Shown: in pieces, positions 1 to 8,612 of the stretch
Layout of the letters: each line of letters opens with the position of its first letter
How positions within the stretch are numbered: the first letter of the stretch is position 1
Source of the DNA: Chloroflexota bacterium
Lineage (GTDB): Bacteria > Chloroflexota > UBA6077 > FW602-bin22 > CADDYW01
Reading direction: 5' to 3'
Assembly (NCBI GenBank): GCA_902810745.1
Contig: CADDYW010000011.1
Coordinates: 1-64,000 of the forward strand
DNA: 64,000 bases
Notes under the pieces: model-generated
The model's input: only the letters and a program-made list of their open reading frames with translations
The model's database searches: none
Told to the model about the DNA's origin: nothing
Translations under genes and position numbers: made by a program

Positions 1-56
1 TCGCTCGGTTCGCGGCGCCCTCACCGCGTCCTCCGCGGGCGCCGCGAACCGAGCGA
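1..56. repeat. Perfect 20-bp inverted repeat (hairpin)
   Basis: Bases 1-20 and 37-56 are exact reverse complements, separated by 16 nt. The arms are very GC-rich (core CGCGGCGCCC). No T-run follows on either side, so it is not a standard intrinsic terminator. It lies at the window edge, so its gene context on the left is unknown. It could be a terminator stem, a protein-binding dyad or part of a repeat family. Confidence 0.75.
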
Positions 57-133
57 CGGCCGGCAGCCGAGGCGCCTCCAAAGCCGGCCGAATAGAGCGC
101 GGGGCGGTATGAATGAGCTGGCAGCCGTCAAAT

Positions 134-228
134 CCCCTCTCCTTTTGGGAGAGGGTAAGGGTGAGGGTCGCAGACCGTGCCCCGCGGATCCACGCCCTCA
201 CCCCGGCCCTCTCCCAAGGGGAGAGGGA
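134..228. repeat. Palindromic repeat element (REP/MITE-like)
   Basis: The element is about 95 bp and nested. A hairpin lies at 135-155 (CCCTCTCC / GGAGAGGG) and a second at 207-227 (CCCTCTCCC / GGGGAGAGGG type). Between them 159-167 (GGGTGAGGG) pairs exactly with 195-203 (CCCTCACCC), so the whole unit folds into one long stem. Repeats with this CCCTCTCCC...GGGTGAGGG signature are scattered through many bacterial genomes. A related half copy lies at 61027-61058. The stretch 1-411 holds no convincing gene; apart from this element and the hairpins at 1-56 and 357-387 I see nothing in it. Confidence 0.75.
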
Positions 229-356
229 GACAGCCGTCTGCCCGATAGTTCAGCCTTTCTGCTCGATGCTATAGATACAGCCACCAGCGCAGGGAGCTGC
301 CGTTAATCACGGACCCACGGTACATTGAGAAGCGGAAGCAGGACTGGAGTTGCCGA

Positions 357-387
357 GAGGGCCGTCTGGCTGCACCAGACGACCCTC
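357..387 (-). terminator. Hairpin downstream of the small membrane peptide gene
   Basis: A 13-bp stem with one mismatch (arms 357-369 and 375-387) and a 5-nt loop lies about 25 nt past the stop of the minus-strand peptide gene ending at 412. No real U-run follows, so termination is only a possibility. Confidence 0.45.
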
Positions 388-411
388 TTGCACGTTCCTG
401 CGCCAGGCGCA

Positions 412-561
412 TCAGATCAGCATGGCGATCGCCAGGCAGATGACCGCGATGGCAAGCAGGGGCAGTGGCGAGAACAATCCTGCCAGTGCCAGAATCGCCA
501 GAATCAATGCAATGACGATCAGTACGGTGTTGACCGAGGTGCCGGCGACGATCGGACGCAT
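412..561 (-). CDS. Small hydrophobic membrane peptide (49 aa)
   Basis: The gene is 150 nt and encodes 49 residues, starting MRPIVAGTSVNTV and ending with a Leu/Ile/Ala-rich tail. Almost everything after residue 12 is hydrophobic, consistent with one or two membrane helices broken by a Ser-Pro-Leu-Pro turn in the middle. The ATG at 559-561 is preceded by a strong purine-rich ribosome binding site (GGAGG at about 575-580). A hairpin follows the stop. It lies 59 nt beyond the end of the dehydrogenase gene on the same strand. Small hydrophobic proteins of this kind are common in Chloroflexota and related genomes, but I do not recognise a named family. Function is unknown. Confidence 0.65.
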   Translation of the reverse strand: MRPIVAGTSVNTVLIVIALILAILALAGLFSPLPLLAIAVICLAIAMLI

Positions 562-620
562 GATCGATTACCTCACTCCTCCGAGTACCGGCGCAACCTT
601 CGTGCCGCGTGACGACACCA

Positions 621-1709
621 TTACTCCGTGGCGCGCTTCTCCGCGAGGAAGCGATCGTACTCATCGCGGTCGAGTGGGATCGCGACGGGTTTGTGCTGAT
701 AGCCCGAGAGGAGGAGCGCATTCGCGAGCTCGAGCGAGTTCCGACCATCCTCGCCGGTTGCAACCAACGGCTCGCCAAGGCGGATCGCTCGCGCGAACTG
801 CTGGACGACACGAGGGTGACCCGCCGGTTCGGGCGCTACCTCGATCGTTTCCCAGCTTCCCTCCGGTTTGCCCCACGTCGCACCGGTTGCGGTCTCCTCT
901 CGAATGGTCTTGCTCATGCGATACAGGCGGAGCGTTCGATCCTGGATCACGAGCTTGCCACGTTCCCCGGTAAACTCGAAGCGGTTCTCGCCGGGCCATT
1001 CTGCCGTGGTGGTGTAGAGCCAGCCGGTGTGGCCATCCTCGTAGTCGAGCATCGCCTCCACCGTATCTTCGACTCGAATGTTGTGCAGACGTGTGTCTAC
1101 TCGGCTCAGAACGCGACGCGGCTTGCCGCCGAGCCAGATGAACAGGTCGAGCGAGTGTGGTGCCTGATTCATCAGCACGCCGCCGCCTTCGCCCTTCCAG
1201 GTGCCGCGCCAGGCCCCGCTATCGTAGTACGCCTGGGTTCGATACCAATGGCTCGCGATCATGACTGATCGATAGATCTGACCAATCGCACCGTCCGCAA
1301 GAAGCTGACGGGCCCGCCGGATGTGTGCCTCGGTTCGCGTCTGGAACATAACCCCGAGGACCACGCCCGCGCGTTTCGCGGCTTCGATCATGCGATCGGC
1401 CTCGCTCACGGCCACCGCGATCGGTTTCTCGGATAGTACGTGCAGGCCCCGCTCGATCGCGTAGAGTGCAATGGGGGCGTGGAACGGGTGGGGTGTGGCG
1501 ATGAGGACGGCCTCGCAGGCTCCACTGTCGATAAGCTGCTGATAGCTGTAAAAGCCGGGAATATCGTAGCGCGAGCTCACCTCGTCGACGGACGCTGCGA
1601 CGACGTCGGCAACTCCAACAAAACGGACCTCCTCCAGCCCCACCTCTTTGTCGAGATGACTTCGTCCCATCCCGCCGAGCCCAACGAGTCCCAGCTTGAG
1701 CGGCTCCAT
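621..1709 (-). CDS. Gfo/Idh/MocA family NAD(P)-dependent oxidoreductase
   Basis: The product is 362 aa. The N-terminal Rossmann fold opens with LGLVGLGGMGRSH (GxGxxG). The family motif EKPIAV, which carries the catalytic-site lysine, follows at about residues 93-98. The C-terminal half is the alpha/beta substrate domain (GFO_IDH_MocA_C), with a GGGVLMNQAPHSLDL stretch typical of sugar and inositol dehydrogenases. Such enzymes oxidise or reduce hydroxyls of sugars or cyclitols; the substrate cannot be read from sequence. I choose ATG at 1709 because GGGAGG sits 11 nt upstream. A GTG at 1727 would add six residues but would swallow this ribosome binding site. It is divergent from the polysaccharide operon. 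Confidence 0.88.
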   Translation of the reverse strand: MEPLKLGLVGLGGMGRSHLDKEVGLEEVRFVGVADVVAASVDEVSSRYDIPGFYSYQQLIDSGACEAVLIATPHPFHAPIALYAIERGLHVLSEKPIAVAVSEADRMIEAAKRAGVVLGVMFQTRTEAHIRRARQLLADGAIGQIYRSVMIASHWYRTQAYYDSGAWRGTWKGEGGGVLMNQAPHSLDLFIWLGGKPRRVLSRVDTRLHNIRVEDTVEAMLDYEDGHTGWLYTTTAEWPGENRFEFTGERGKLVIQDRTLRLYRMSKTIREETATGATWGKPEGSWETIEVAPEPAGHPRVVQQFARAIRLGEPLVATGEDGRNSLELANALLLSGYQHKPVAIPLDRDEYDRFLAEKRATE

Positions 1710-1829
1710 GGTTGTCGATCCTCCCACTTAGAGATCCTCGCGAGCGAGGCTGGAACACATCTTAGCAGAAGGGCAGGGAGTGACGCGAGGGCAACGACGG
1801 ACCGCGACGAGGTCGGGGGCCGAGGTTTT

Positions 1830-1858
1830 TTGCCGCGGGTACGCCATCGTGCTATACT
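1830..1858 (+). promoter_or_regulatory. Sigma70-type promoter of the polysaccharide operon
   Basis: TTGCCG (1830-1835), a 17-nt spacer and TATACT (1853-1858). The predicted transcript start is near 1865, giving about an 80-nt leader before the GTG at 1945. It shows that the upstream ATG at 1780 in the same open frame cannot be the start. Confidence 0.7.
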
Positions 1859-1944
1859 CGGGACGGCTTTCGTTGCCGGAACAATCTGTGCCCCCTGCCC
1901 TTCCCATCAGCGGCAGATCCCGAGAGGGCGTCGCGAGGACCAGC

Positions 1945-3645
1945 GTGCGAATCAATCCAGGTCTGGCTGGCACCGTGGTAGGTGTGGGTGTCGTGGCGAT
2001 TGCCGTGTTCTCGGTCGTGGTATCGTTTCCGTTCGACGATGCTTTTGCCCCTCAGCTAACACCTGTTCCTCCGAGGACAATTCCTTTCACCGACGTCAAT
2101 CCCTATGGGGCCGACTTTCTCCTCGACACCGAGGCGGAAGAGTGGAAGATCGATAAGACGCTCGAGATGGCACACGAGGCCGGTATTGGTTGGGTGAAGC
2201 AGCAGTTTCCGTGGGAGGATCTTCAGCTTTCTCCCGGACCGAACGGCTATTACGACAATCGCCTGAATCAGAGTACCTGGGACAAGTACGATCGCATCGT
2301 CCGTCTTGCCACCAAATACCACATGCAGGTGATCGCGCGCCTCGACCGCCCGCCGTCGTGGACGCGCGTTGACAACCGACGACCGGAGCGTCCGCCGGAT
2401 GACTTCTCACGGTACGGCGACTTCGTCTACGATGTGGTCAGCCACTTCAAGGGTCGGATCCACTACTACCAGATCTGGAACGAGCCAAATATCTATCCAG
2501 AATGGGGCGACCAGCCTCCAGACCCGGCCGCGTACGTGCAACTGCTCCGCATCGCGTACGAGCGGGCGAAGGAGGCCGATCCGAATGTGGTGATCCTGAG
2601 CGCGCCGCTCGCCCAGACACTCGAAAACTCCTCGCGCAATATGTCCGATCTCCTGTTTCTGCAGAAGATGTACGCGGCGGGGGCGCGTCCCTACTTCGAC
2701 ATCCTGTTTGCGAACGCGTATGGATTTGGCCTTCCCCCTGACGATCCTCCAGCACCGGACCGCCTGAACTTCCAGAGGGTCACGCTGCTCCGCCAGATCA
2801 TGATCGAGAACGGAGATGCGAACAAGCCAATCTGGTTCAACGAGTTTGGCTGGAACGCGGCACCCGCCAGCTTTACGCCGGATCGATTGCCCTGGGGGAG
2901 GGTGACGGAGCAGCAGCAAGCTCAGTACACCGTCGAGGCGATCCAGTTCGCGCGGTCTCACTGGCCCTGGGCGGGCGTGTTCAACATCTGGTTCTTCCGT
3001 GAATCCGGCAACCTGCCAAACCTCTCCCAGGATCGCGCGGAGTACTATTTCCGCATGGTCGACCCTGGCTTTACGCCTCGTCCACTCTACAACGCCGTCA
3101 AGCAGGCTACAAAAGGGATGGACGTTGTCGGGCCAGGGAAGTATGCAGTCACCGATCCCGCGGCCGAGTTCTCTGGCAACTGGGAACCGATCTTGAGACC
3201 GTCATCTGCCGAGGGCGTCATCGAATCGTCGGTGACCGAGGGCGATAGCCTGACTATCACATTTCAGGGAGGGGGCCTGAGCCTGGACATTCAGCGGTCG
3301 CCCAACGCCGGACAGATTTACCTGACCGTGGACGGACGCGAGGCGAACGCAGTTCCAGAGCACTCCCAGGGGCGCTCGATCGTTGATGTGAGTGCAGCCA
3401 ATCATCAGGAGGCACCAATCTCGATTCCGATCGCCGACGGCCTGTCGCCGGGTCAGCACGTGCTCCGTCTGGTCGTTGGGCCGGGGCCCGGTCCGGAGCG
3501 CGGCGCGGTTCAGATCACGGGGTTCGAGATCCGCCCGGTGAACACGTCCGCGGCCCTCGTTCGGGGTGGTATCACGATGGGAGCCGCCCTGGTCATCGGC
3601 GCGCTCGCGATTGTCGTCGGTCGGCTCTGGCCCTGGGGGCGGTGA
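1945..3645 (+). CDS. Membrane-anchored clan GH-A glycoside hydrolase-like protein
   Basis: The product is 566 aa. An N-terminal membrane anchor (about residues 6-30) precedes a TIM-barrel region resembling GH39/GH5-type enzymes. The putative acid/base Glu180 lies in IWNEPN and the nucleophile Glu300 in WFNEFGWN, both at the ends expected for clan GH-A. The C-terminal 140 residues look like a beta-sandwich, followed by a last membrane helix (about 540-560) and a short basic tail. Both ends would therefore be membrane-tethered with the barrel outside. GTG at 1945 follows GAGG by 6 nt and lies downstream of the promoter. As first gene of the polysaccharide operon it probably trims or processes the polymer made by the downstream genes. 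The exact GH family is uncertain. Confidence 0.8.
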   Translation: MRINPGLAGTVVGVGVVAIAVFSVVVSFPFDDAFAPQLTPVPPRTIPFTDVNPYGADFLLDTEAEEWKIDKTLEMAHEAGIGWVKQQFPWEDLQLSPGPNGYYDNRLNQSTWDKYDRIVRLATKYHMQVIARLDRPPSWTRVDNRRPERPPDDFSRYGDFVYDVVSHFKGRIHYYQIWNEPNIYPEWGDQPPDPAAYVQLLRIAYERAKEADPNVVILSAPLAQTLENSSRNMSDLLFLQKMYAAGARPYFDILFANAYGFGLPPDDPPAPDRLNFQRVTLLRQIMIENGDANKPIWFNEFGWNAAPASFTPDRLPWGRVTEQQQAQYTVEAIQFARSHWPWAGVFNIWFFRESGNLPNLSQDRAEYYFRMVDPGFTPRPLYNAVKQATKGMDVVGPGKYAVTDPAAEFSGNWEPILRPSSAEGVIESSVTEGDSLTITFQGGGLSLDIQRSPNAGQIYLTVDGREANAVPEHSQGRSIVDVSAANHQEAPISIPIADGLSPGQHVLRLVVGPGPGPERGAVQITGFEIRPVNTSAALVRGGITMGAALVIGALAIVVGRLWPWGR

Positions 3646-3646
3646 C

Positions 3647-5101
3647 GTGGCCGGCGCGTACGACGAGCTGATCGAGGGTGACGCGCCGTCACGAGCCCAG
3701 CTGGTTTTCGGCTTTCTGGTCGTGCTTGCCACGGTAGCCATTCTGGTCGCGCCGTTGCCGGTCGCCGCGGCTGGCGTCGTCGTCTTCGTTGTCTCCGCGT
3801 CCCAGGCTCCTCTCGTCGCGCTCTGCTTGATCGTTCTGAGTCTACCGTTCTATCTCCTGGATCGACCGGTTGGCCATCTCGAGTTCTCGCCGACCGAGAT
3901 CCTCATTCTCCTATCGCTGGCTGCTGGGCTCTTCCGAGCTGCCGGACATTGCGTGCCGCGCGGCCTCCTGTTCGCCCCTGCAAGCGAAGATTCCTCAGCG
4001 CCAGCGTATTCGGGCAAGGGATGGGCAGGAAGGACTTCGGCCCTGCGCGAGTGGATTGGCGATCCGACGATCGCCGGCCTCGTCGTCTTCATAGTGCTCG
4101 TCGGCGTCATCAGTCTCACCGCGAGTGTCGCGGTTCACGAGAGCCTGCGCTCGCTGAGAACCATCATCGTCGAGCCGGCCGCGTTCTACTTTCTCGTGGT
4201 GACGCAGGTTCGGGACCGACGTGCCGCCTTTGCCCTGGCGCTGGCGCTCGTCGCGGCGGGTGTGCTGATCTCATTTGTCGGCTTCTGGCAGTATGCGACC
4301 GATCAGCGCATTATCACGGCCGAGGAGGCGTTGCGGCGGATCCGCGGCTTTTACGGTTCCCCCAATAACCTGGGGCTCTTCCTCGGGCGGGCACTCCCGA
4401 TGGCGGTCGCCCTGTCGCTCTGGTGGCCGCGTGGGCGGCCCTGGCTGATCGCGGCATCCAGCGTGATCGCACTGGCGCTGCTGCTGACGTTCTCGATCGG
4501 GGCGTGGGTAGCGGTTGGAGTAAGTCTGCTCGTCCTGGCGGCCCTACGCGGCCGTCGGGCCTTTCAGGTCGCGGTAGGCATGGGAGTCGTTGGTCTGTTC
4601 GTGGTGACGGCGGCTGCGCTGCGTGTGCCGCGGATCGGCTCGCACTTTGATCTGGGGGCCGGAACCACGTTCGAACGTGTACTGGTCTGGCAGTCGGCGC
4701 TGCATATGCTGGCAGACCATCCCATCCGTGGTATCGGGCTGGATAACTTCCTATACTATTATCAGCACGGCTATCGCCTTCCGGCCGCCTGGAGGGAGCC
4801 AGACCTGTCGCACCCGCACAATCTGGTACTCGACTTCTGGCTGAGCCTGGGACTGCCCGGCCTCCTCGGCCTGGGCTTGCTTCTCGGCCGACTGGGTACC
4901 GTGGTGACGCGGGAATGGCAGGCGAGTGGACCGATGGAGCGCGGTGTGTATGCGGGTGTGGTTGGTGCCATGCTTGACACTATCCTGCACGGGCTGGTCG
5001 ATAACTCATTCTTCCTAGTCGATCTGTCCGTGCTATTCTGGCTGATGTTTGCTATAGTAGCCGTATTACACAGAGCGGCGGCATGTAGGGAGTCACGTTG
5101 A
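3647..5101 (+). CDS. O-antigen ligase / polymerase-like membrane protein (first copy)
   Basis: The product is 484 aa with about ten to twelve predicted membrane helices. The large periplasmic loop in the second half contains the Wzy_C/O-antigen-ligase pattern: ADHPIRGIGLDNF, then SHPHNLVLDFWLSLGLPG with the conserved His-x-His-Asn. Family members polymerise O-units or transfer the finished polysaccharide to an acceptor. The start is GTG at 3647, one nucleotide after the upstream stop, with a G-rich ribosome binding site inside the preceding gene. The stop overlaps the TTG start of the next gene. It is one of two such proteins in this operon. Confidence 0.85.
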   Translation: MAGAYDELIEGDAPSRAQLVFGFLVVLATVAILVAPLPVAAAGVVVFVVSASQAPLVALCLIVLSLPFYLLDRPVGHLEFSPTEILILLSLAAGLFRAAGHCVPRGLLFAPASEDSSAPAYSGKGWAGRTSALREWIGDPTIAGLVVFIVLVGVISLTASVAVHESLRSLRTIIVEPAAFYFLVVTQVRDRRAAFALALALVAAGVLISFVGFWQYATDQRIITAEEALRRIRGFYGSPNNLGLFLGRALPMAVALSLWWPRGRPWLIAASSVIALALLLTFSIGAWVAVGVSLLVLAALRGRRAFQVAVGMGVVGLFVVTAAALRVPRIGSHFDLGAGTTFERVLVWQSALHMLADHPIRGIGLDNFLYYYQHGYRLPAAWREPDLSHPHNLVLDFWLSLGLPGLLGLGLLLGRLGTVVTREWQASGPMERGVYAGVVGAMLDTILHGLVDNSFFLVDLSVLFWLMFAIVAVLHRAAACRESR

Positions 5102-6057
5102 GATCACTGGTGACCGGCGGGGCCGGCTTTCTGGGCTCGCATCTCTGCGACCGACTTCTCGCGCGCGGTGACGAGGTGGTGTGCTTCGACAACCTGACCA
5201 CCGGACAGCGTGAAAATCTCGCTCATCTGGAGTCGCATCCGCGCTTTCAGTTCGTGCAGGCCGACGTCATTCAGCCGGTCCTTATCGATGGCAGGATCGA
5301 TCGAATCTTCCACCTCGCAAGCCCGGCGAGTCCGCCGGGCTATATGCAGAGACCTCTTGAGACGGCACTGGTGAATAGCTTCGGTACCTATCACCTGCTT
5401 CGGCTAGCCCAGGAACGCGGCGCGCGGTTCCTCATGGCGTCGACCTCCGAGGCATATGGCGATCCCGAGGTTCATCCACAGCCGGAAGACTACTGGGGAC
5501 ACGTGAATCCGGTCGGCGAGCGAAGCTGCTACGACGAAGGCAAGAGATTCGCCGAGGCGCTCACGATGATCTTCGTGCGCCAGTTCGGCGTCGATGCGCG
5601 GGTAGTGCGTATCTTCAACTGCTACGGTCCACGTTCGGATCCGAATGATGGACGGCTGGTTCCGAATTTCGTGACGCAAGCGCTGACTGGCAAGCCGCTG
5701 ACGGTTTATGGTGATGGGCAGCAGACGCGGAGTCTGTGCTACGTCAGCGATCTCGTCGAAGGTCTCGTTCGGGCAATGGAAGCGCCCGGATCCACCGGCC
5801 GTGTCTACAACCTGGGCAATCCGGACGAGCGAACCGTCCTCCAGTTTGCCGAGATCATCAGACGGGTGACCGGCTCCAATTCCCCCATCGTCTATCTGCC
5901 GCGGATGAGCCCGGACGATCCCCACCGGCGCTGCCCCGACATCACGCGGGCTCGACACGAGCTGAACTGGGAGCCAACCGTCCAGCTGGAAGATGGTCTG
6001 AGGGAAACGGTTGCCTGGTTCCGTGAGCGGCTTGGCCTCGGGGCAGTCCGAAACTGA
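5098..6057 (+). CDS. UDP-glucuronate decarboxylase (UDP-xylose synthase)
   Basis: The product is 319 aa, an extended short-chain dehydrogenase. The NAD-binding motif GGAGFLGS is at residues 7-14, and the catalytic triad sits at Thr116/Ser117, Tyr145 and Lys149 within SCYDEGKR, the signature of UDP-glucuronate decarboxylases rather than 4-epimerases. The reaction is UDP-glucuronate to UDP-xylose plus CO2 through a 4-keto intermediate. It would supply UDP-xylose, or an onward pentose, to the glycosyltransferases encoded downstream. The start is TTG at 5098, overlapping the preceding stop (TTGA), so translation is likely coupled. Confidence 0.9.
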   Translation: MRSLVTGGAGFLGSHLCDRLLARGDEVVCFDNLTTGQRENLAHLESHPRFQFVQADVIQPVLIDGRIDRIFHLASPASPPGYMQRPLETALVNSFGTYHLLRLAQERGARFLMASTSEAYGDPEVHPQPEDYWGHVNPVGERSCYDEGKRFAEALTMIFVRQFGVDARVVRIFNCYGPRSDPNDGRLVPNFVTQALTGKPLTVYGDGQQTRSLCYVSDLVEGLVRAMEAPGSTGRVYNLGNPDERTVLQFAEIIRRVTGSNSPIVYLPRMSPDDPHRRCPDITRARHELNWEPTVQLEDGLRETVAWFRERLGLGAVRN

Positions 6058-6150
6058 TTCGACGGGCGCGGGATTGTTCGGGGCCGGGGTAGGCGCGCGA
6101 AACCATCGGAGAACGGCGTCACGCCGTGGTGTGGTACGGGTGGAGGGCCA

Positions 6151-7575
6151 GTGATTGCACGCGGTCGGCTTCGCTCGATGCGGCCTCCGCTGGCCGGAGC
6201 GATGGTACTTCTCGGAGGGATGGCAGGAGCTCTGCCCACGCGGTATGGCGCGGCTGCTGCCGTCGCTGGATTCGCGACCGCGGCGGTCCTGGTTAGACCG
6301 GTACTCGGGCTGGCGGCGCTAACCTTTGCCGTTCCTTTCGGCCCCAGCGGAGATGCAGATAGTGGCCTGGCGGTTACGCCAACGGATGCTCTGGTCGTTC
6401 TGATTCTTGCAGCGGTGCTCCTGGCCTGCCTGTCGCGTCGCTGCTCGACGGTGGTCCTCACCGGCGCCTTCGTGCCGAGTGCTGCATTTATTCTCGTGTT
6501 ACTACTCTCGGCGACATTCGCGTCGGCGTTCGTGGTTTCGCTCAAAGAGATCCTGCGCTGGGTCGAGCTCCTCGGGATGATGATTGTGGCCGCGATGCTC
6601 TGCCGCCGCGAGAGAGACCGTCAGCTCGTCGTCGTGGCTCTTCTGTGCGCGGCGGTCCTGGAAGCGTTGCTTGGATGGGGGCAATTCTTCCTCCGCTACG
6701 GGCCGTCGAGCTTCCGCATTGGACCGTTCTTGCGAGCCTACGGAACCTTCGGTCAGCCAAATCCATTCGGCGGCTACCTGGCGATGGTGCTTCCCATCGC
6801 CCTGGCGCTGGCGTTCTGGCGACGTCCATGGATTGGCCGCCCGAGCCGACTGACACTTCTGGCGCTTGCTGCGACTGGCATCATCGGCGTCGGGTTGCTG
6901 ATGAGCCTCTCACGTGGAGCCTGGCTGGGTGTGGCGGTTGGACTGATTGTGCTGTTCTGGGCCCAGGTGCGACGGGGGGGCCTGATCGTCGCCGGTGGCG
7001 TTGCGTTGATCGTCGCGTTGCTTGTGCTGGACTCGGTGCAGCTCGTCCCGACGGCTGTCTCCGCGCGTCTTGGGCAGATCGTCCAGTACTTTGGACTGTT
7101 TGACGCACGTCGGGTCATTCCGACCCCGCAAAACTGGGCGATCGTGGAGCGCATGGCTCATTGGCAGGCAGCCTGGAATATGTACATGGCACGACCGATC
7201 CTTGGCGTTGGGCCCGGTCACTACGCTCTCGCCTATCCGGACTATCGCGTCAATGATTTCTGGATCTACCCGCTTGGTCACGCGCATAACATCTACCTGA
7301 ATATCATGGCCGAAACCGGCTTCCTGGGTATCGTCACGTACCTCGTACAATTTGTCGCGTGGCTGGCGGTCATCCTGGCAGGTCGCCACCGGTCGAAGTC
7401 GCCGATTGATCGCGCGCTGGCTGCTGGCATCCTGGCAAGCTTCGTCGCAGTGGCAGTCCACAACAGCTTCGACGACCTCTACGTCCACGGGCTGAATGCA
7501 CAGTTCGGCATGCTCCTGGGAGTGGCCGCGTCGATTGGACGTGACCGCCCCGGTGAGCCACAGGAGTCCTGGTGA
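6151..7575 (+). CDS. O-antigen ligase / polymerase-like membrane protein (second copy)
   Basis: The product is 474 aa and polytopic. The conserved second-half loop reads MARPILGVGPGHYA and then GHAHNIYLNIMAETGFLG, matching the Wzy_C/O-antigen-ligase family including the His-x-His-Asn. GTG at 6151 follows GGAGG by 6 nt. It shares architecture with the protein at 3647-5101 but differs clearly in sequence, so one may polymerise and the other ligate. It is separated from the decarboxylase gene by 93 nt, the only real gap in the operon, and overlaps the next gene by four nucleotides (GTGA). Confidence 0.85.
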   Translation: MIARGRLRSMRPPLAGAMVLLGGMAGALPTRYGAAAAVAGFATAAVLVRPVLGLAALTFAVPFGPSGDADSGLAVTPTDALVVLILAAVLLACLSRRCSTVVLTGAFVPSAAFILVLLLSATFASAFVVSLKEILRWVELLGMMIVAAMLCRRERDRQLVVVALLCAAVLEALLGWGQFFLRYGPSSFRIGPFLRAYGTFGQPNPFGGYLAMVLPIALALAFWRRPWIGRPSRLTLLALAATGIIGVGLLMSLSRGAWLGVAVGLIVLFWAQVRRGGLIVAGGVALIVALLVLDSVQLVPTAVSARLGQIVQYFGLFDARRVIPTPQNWAIVERMAHWQAAWNMYMARPILGVGPGHYALAYPDYRVNDFWIYPLGHAHNIYLNIMAETGFLGIVTYLVQFVAWLAVILAGRHRSKSPIDRALAAGILASFVAVAVHNSFDDLYVHGLNAQFGMLLGVAASIGRDRPGEPQESW

Positions 7576-8612
7576 GTGCAGTCGAGAACCAACCGCGGGC
7601 GTCGGACGCCTCCGGTGCAGGCGATGTCTCCCTGGGGCGACGCGTCTTCCGCCCCCAGACGCTCATCTCTTTTGGAATCGGCGTTATCATCCTGGCCTTC
7701 GCGCTCAGTCACCTCCAGGTTGATCTGTCGGCGACGTTGCGCGTCCTCGGCAGTGCAAACTGGGCTCTTTTCATCGCCGCGTTCGTTGTGTACTATGCCA
7801 CCTTTCCGATCCGAGCACTGCGCTGGCGGACGATGCTCGGCAACGCGGGCTGTGACGAGGATCGAATTCCGGCCGTCGCGGGCCTGGCGGAGATCATTTA
7901 TCTGTCGTGGTTTGCCAACAGCGTCGTTCCCGCCAAGCTCGGCGACGTCTATCGTGCTTACCTGCTCCGTCGACGATCGACGGTCTCTCTGTCCAAGGCG
8001 GGAGGCACGATCGTCGCGGAGCGCTTGATCGACTTCTCGGTACTTCTGCTGATCCTCGTCGGGTCTGGCTTGCTGAGCTTTCGGGGTAAGCTGCCGAACG
8101 TCGTCGTAGCCGTTCTCGAGGTGGGAGTGGCGGGTGTCGTCGTCGCCGCGATCGCCTTGCTGATGATGCATCGTCTTGACGCGATCGTACGGCGGATCAT
8201 CCCGAGGCGCCTCCACCAGATCTACGAGCACTTTCAGGAGGGCGCGCTTGGCTCGTTTGGCAGCTATCCGCAGCTCCTGGGACTGACAGTCCTGGCGTGG
8301 GCAGCAGAGATCGGCCGACTCTTTCTGGTGACCCGCTCGGTCGGGCTCGTGCTTTCGTCGAACTTCGCGGTCAATCTCGTCATCGTGACCTTCGTGGCGC
8401 TTGGCGCGGCCCTGCTGACCGCCCCGCCAGGGACACCGGCCGGGCTGGGCTACGTCGAAGCGTCCATCTCCGGAGCGCTGATCCTCTTCGGTGCGAACCA
8501 GACGTTCGCAGTCTCGGTTGCGCTGCTCGATCGCTCGATCAGCTTTCTCAGTCTTGTCGTTATTGGTTTCTTCGTGTATCTCTTGAGCTATCGCCATGCG
8601 GATCGGATTTGA
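7572..8612 (+). CDS. Lysylphosphatidylglycerol synthetase-like flippase domain protein
   Basis: The product is 346 aa with about eight membrane helices and the features of the UPF0104/LPG-synthase TM region family: an early RALRWR element and the late GTPAGLGYVEASI stretch. These proteins resemble the flippase half of MprF and are frequent in glycan operons, where they are suspected to move lipid-linked material. No Wzx or ABC exporter is seen in this operon, so this is the best local candidate for translocation; that is inference. GTG at 7572 has AGGAG six nucleotides upstream and overlaps the previous stop. Confidence 0.82.
   Translation: MSAVENQPRASDASGAGDVSLGRRVFRPQTLISFGIGVIILAFALSHLQVDLSATLRVLGSANWALFIAAFVVYYATFPIRALRWRTMLGNAGCDEDRIPAVAGLAEIIYLSWFANSVVPAKLGDVYRAYLLRRRSTVSLSKAGGTIVAERLIDFSVLLLILVGSGLLSFRGKLPNVVVAVLEVGVAGVVVAAIALLMMHRLDAIVRRIIPRRLHQIYEHFQEGALGSFGSYPQLLGLTVLAWAAEIGRLFLVTRSVGLVLSSNFAVNLVIVTFVALGAALLTAPPGTPAGLGYVEASISGALILFGANQTFAVSVALLDRSISFLSLVVIGFFVYLLSYRHADRI

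Noticed and set aside
109-306. 65-residue plus-strand frame
   Set aside because: It is translated from the palindromic repeat element and has no ribosome binding site.
1780-1944. N-terminal extension of the glycoside hydrolase frame
   Set aside because: It contains the promoter at 1830-1858 and has no signal-like sequence; the GTG at 1945 is better.
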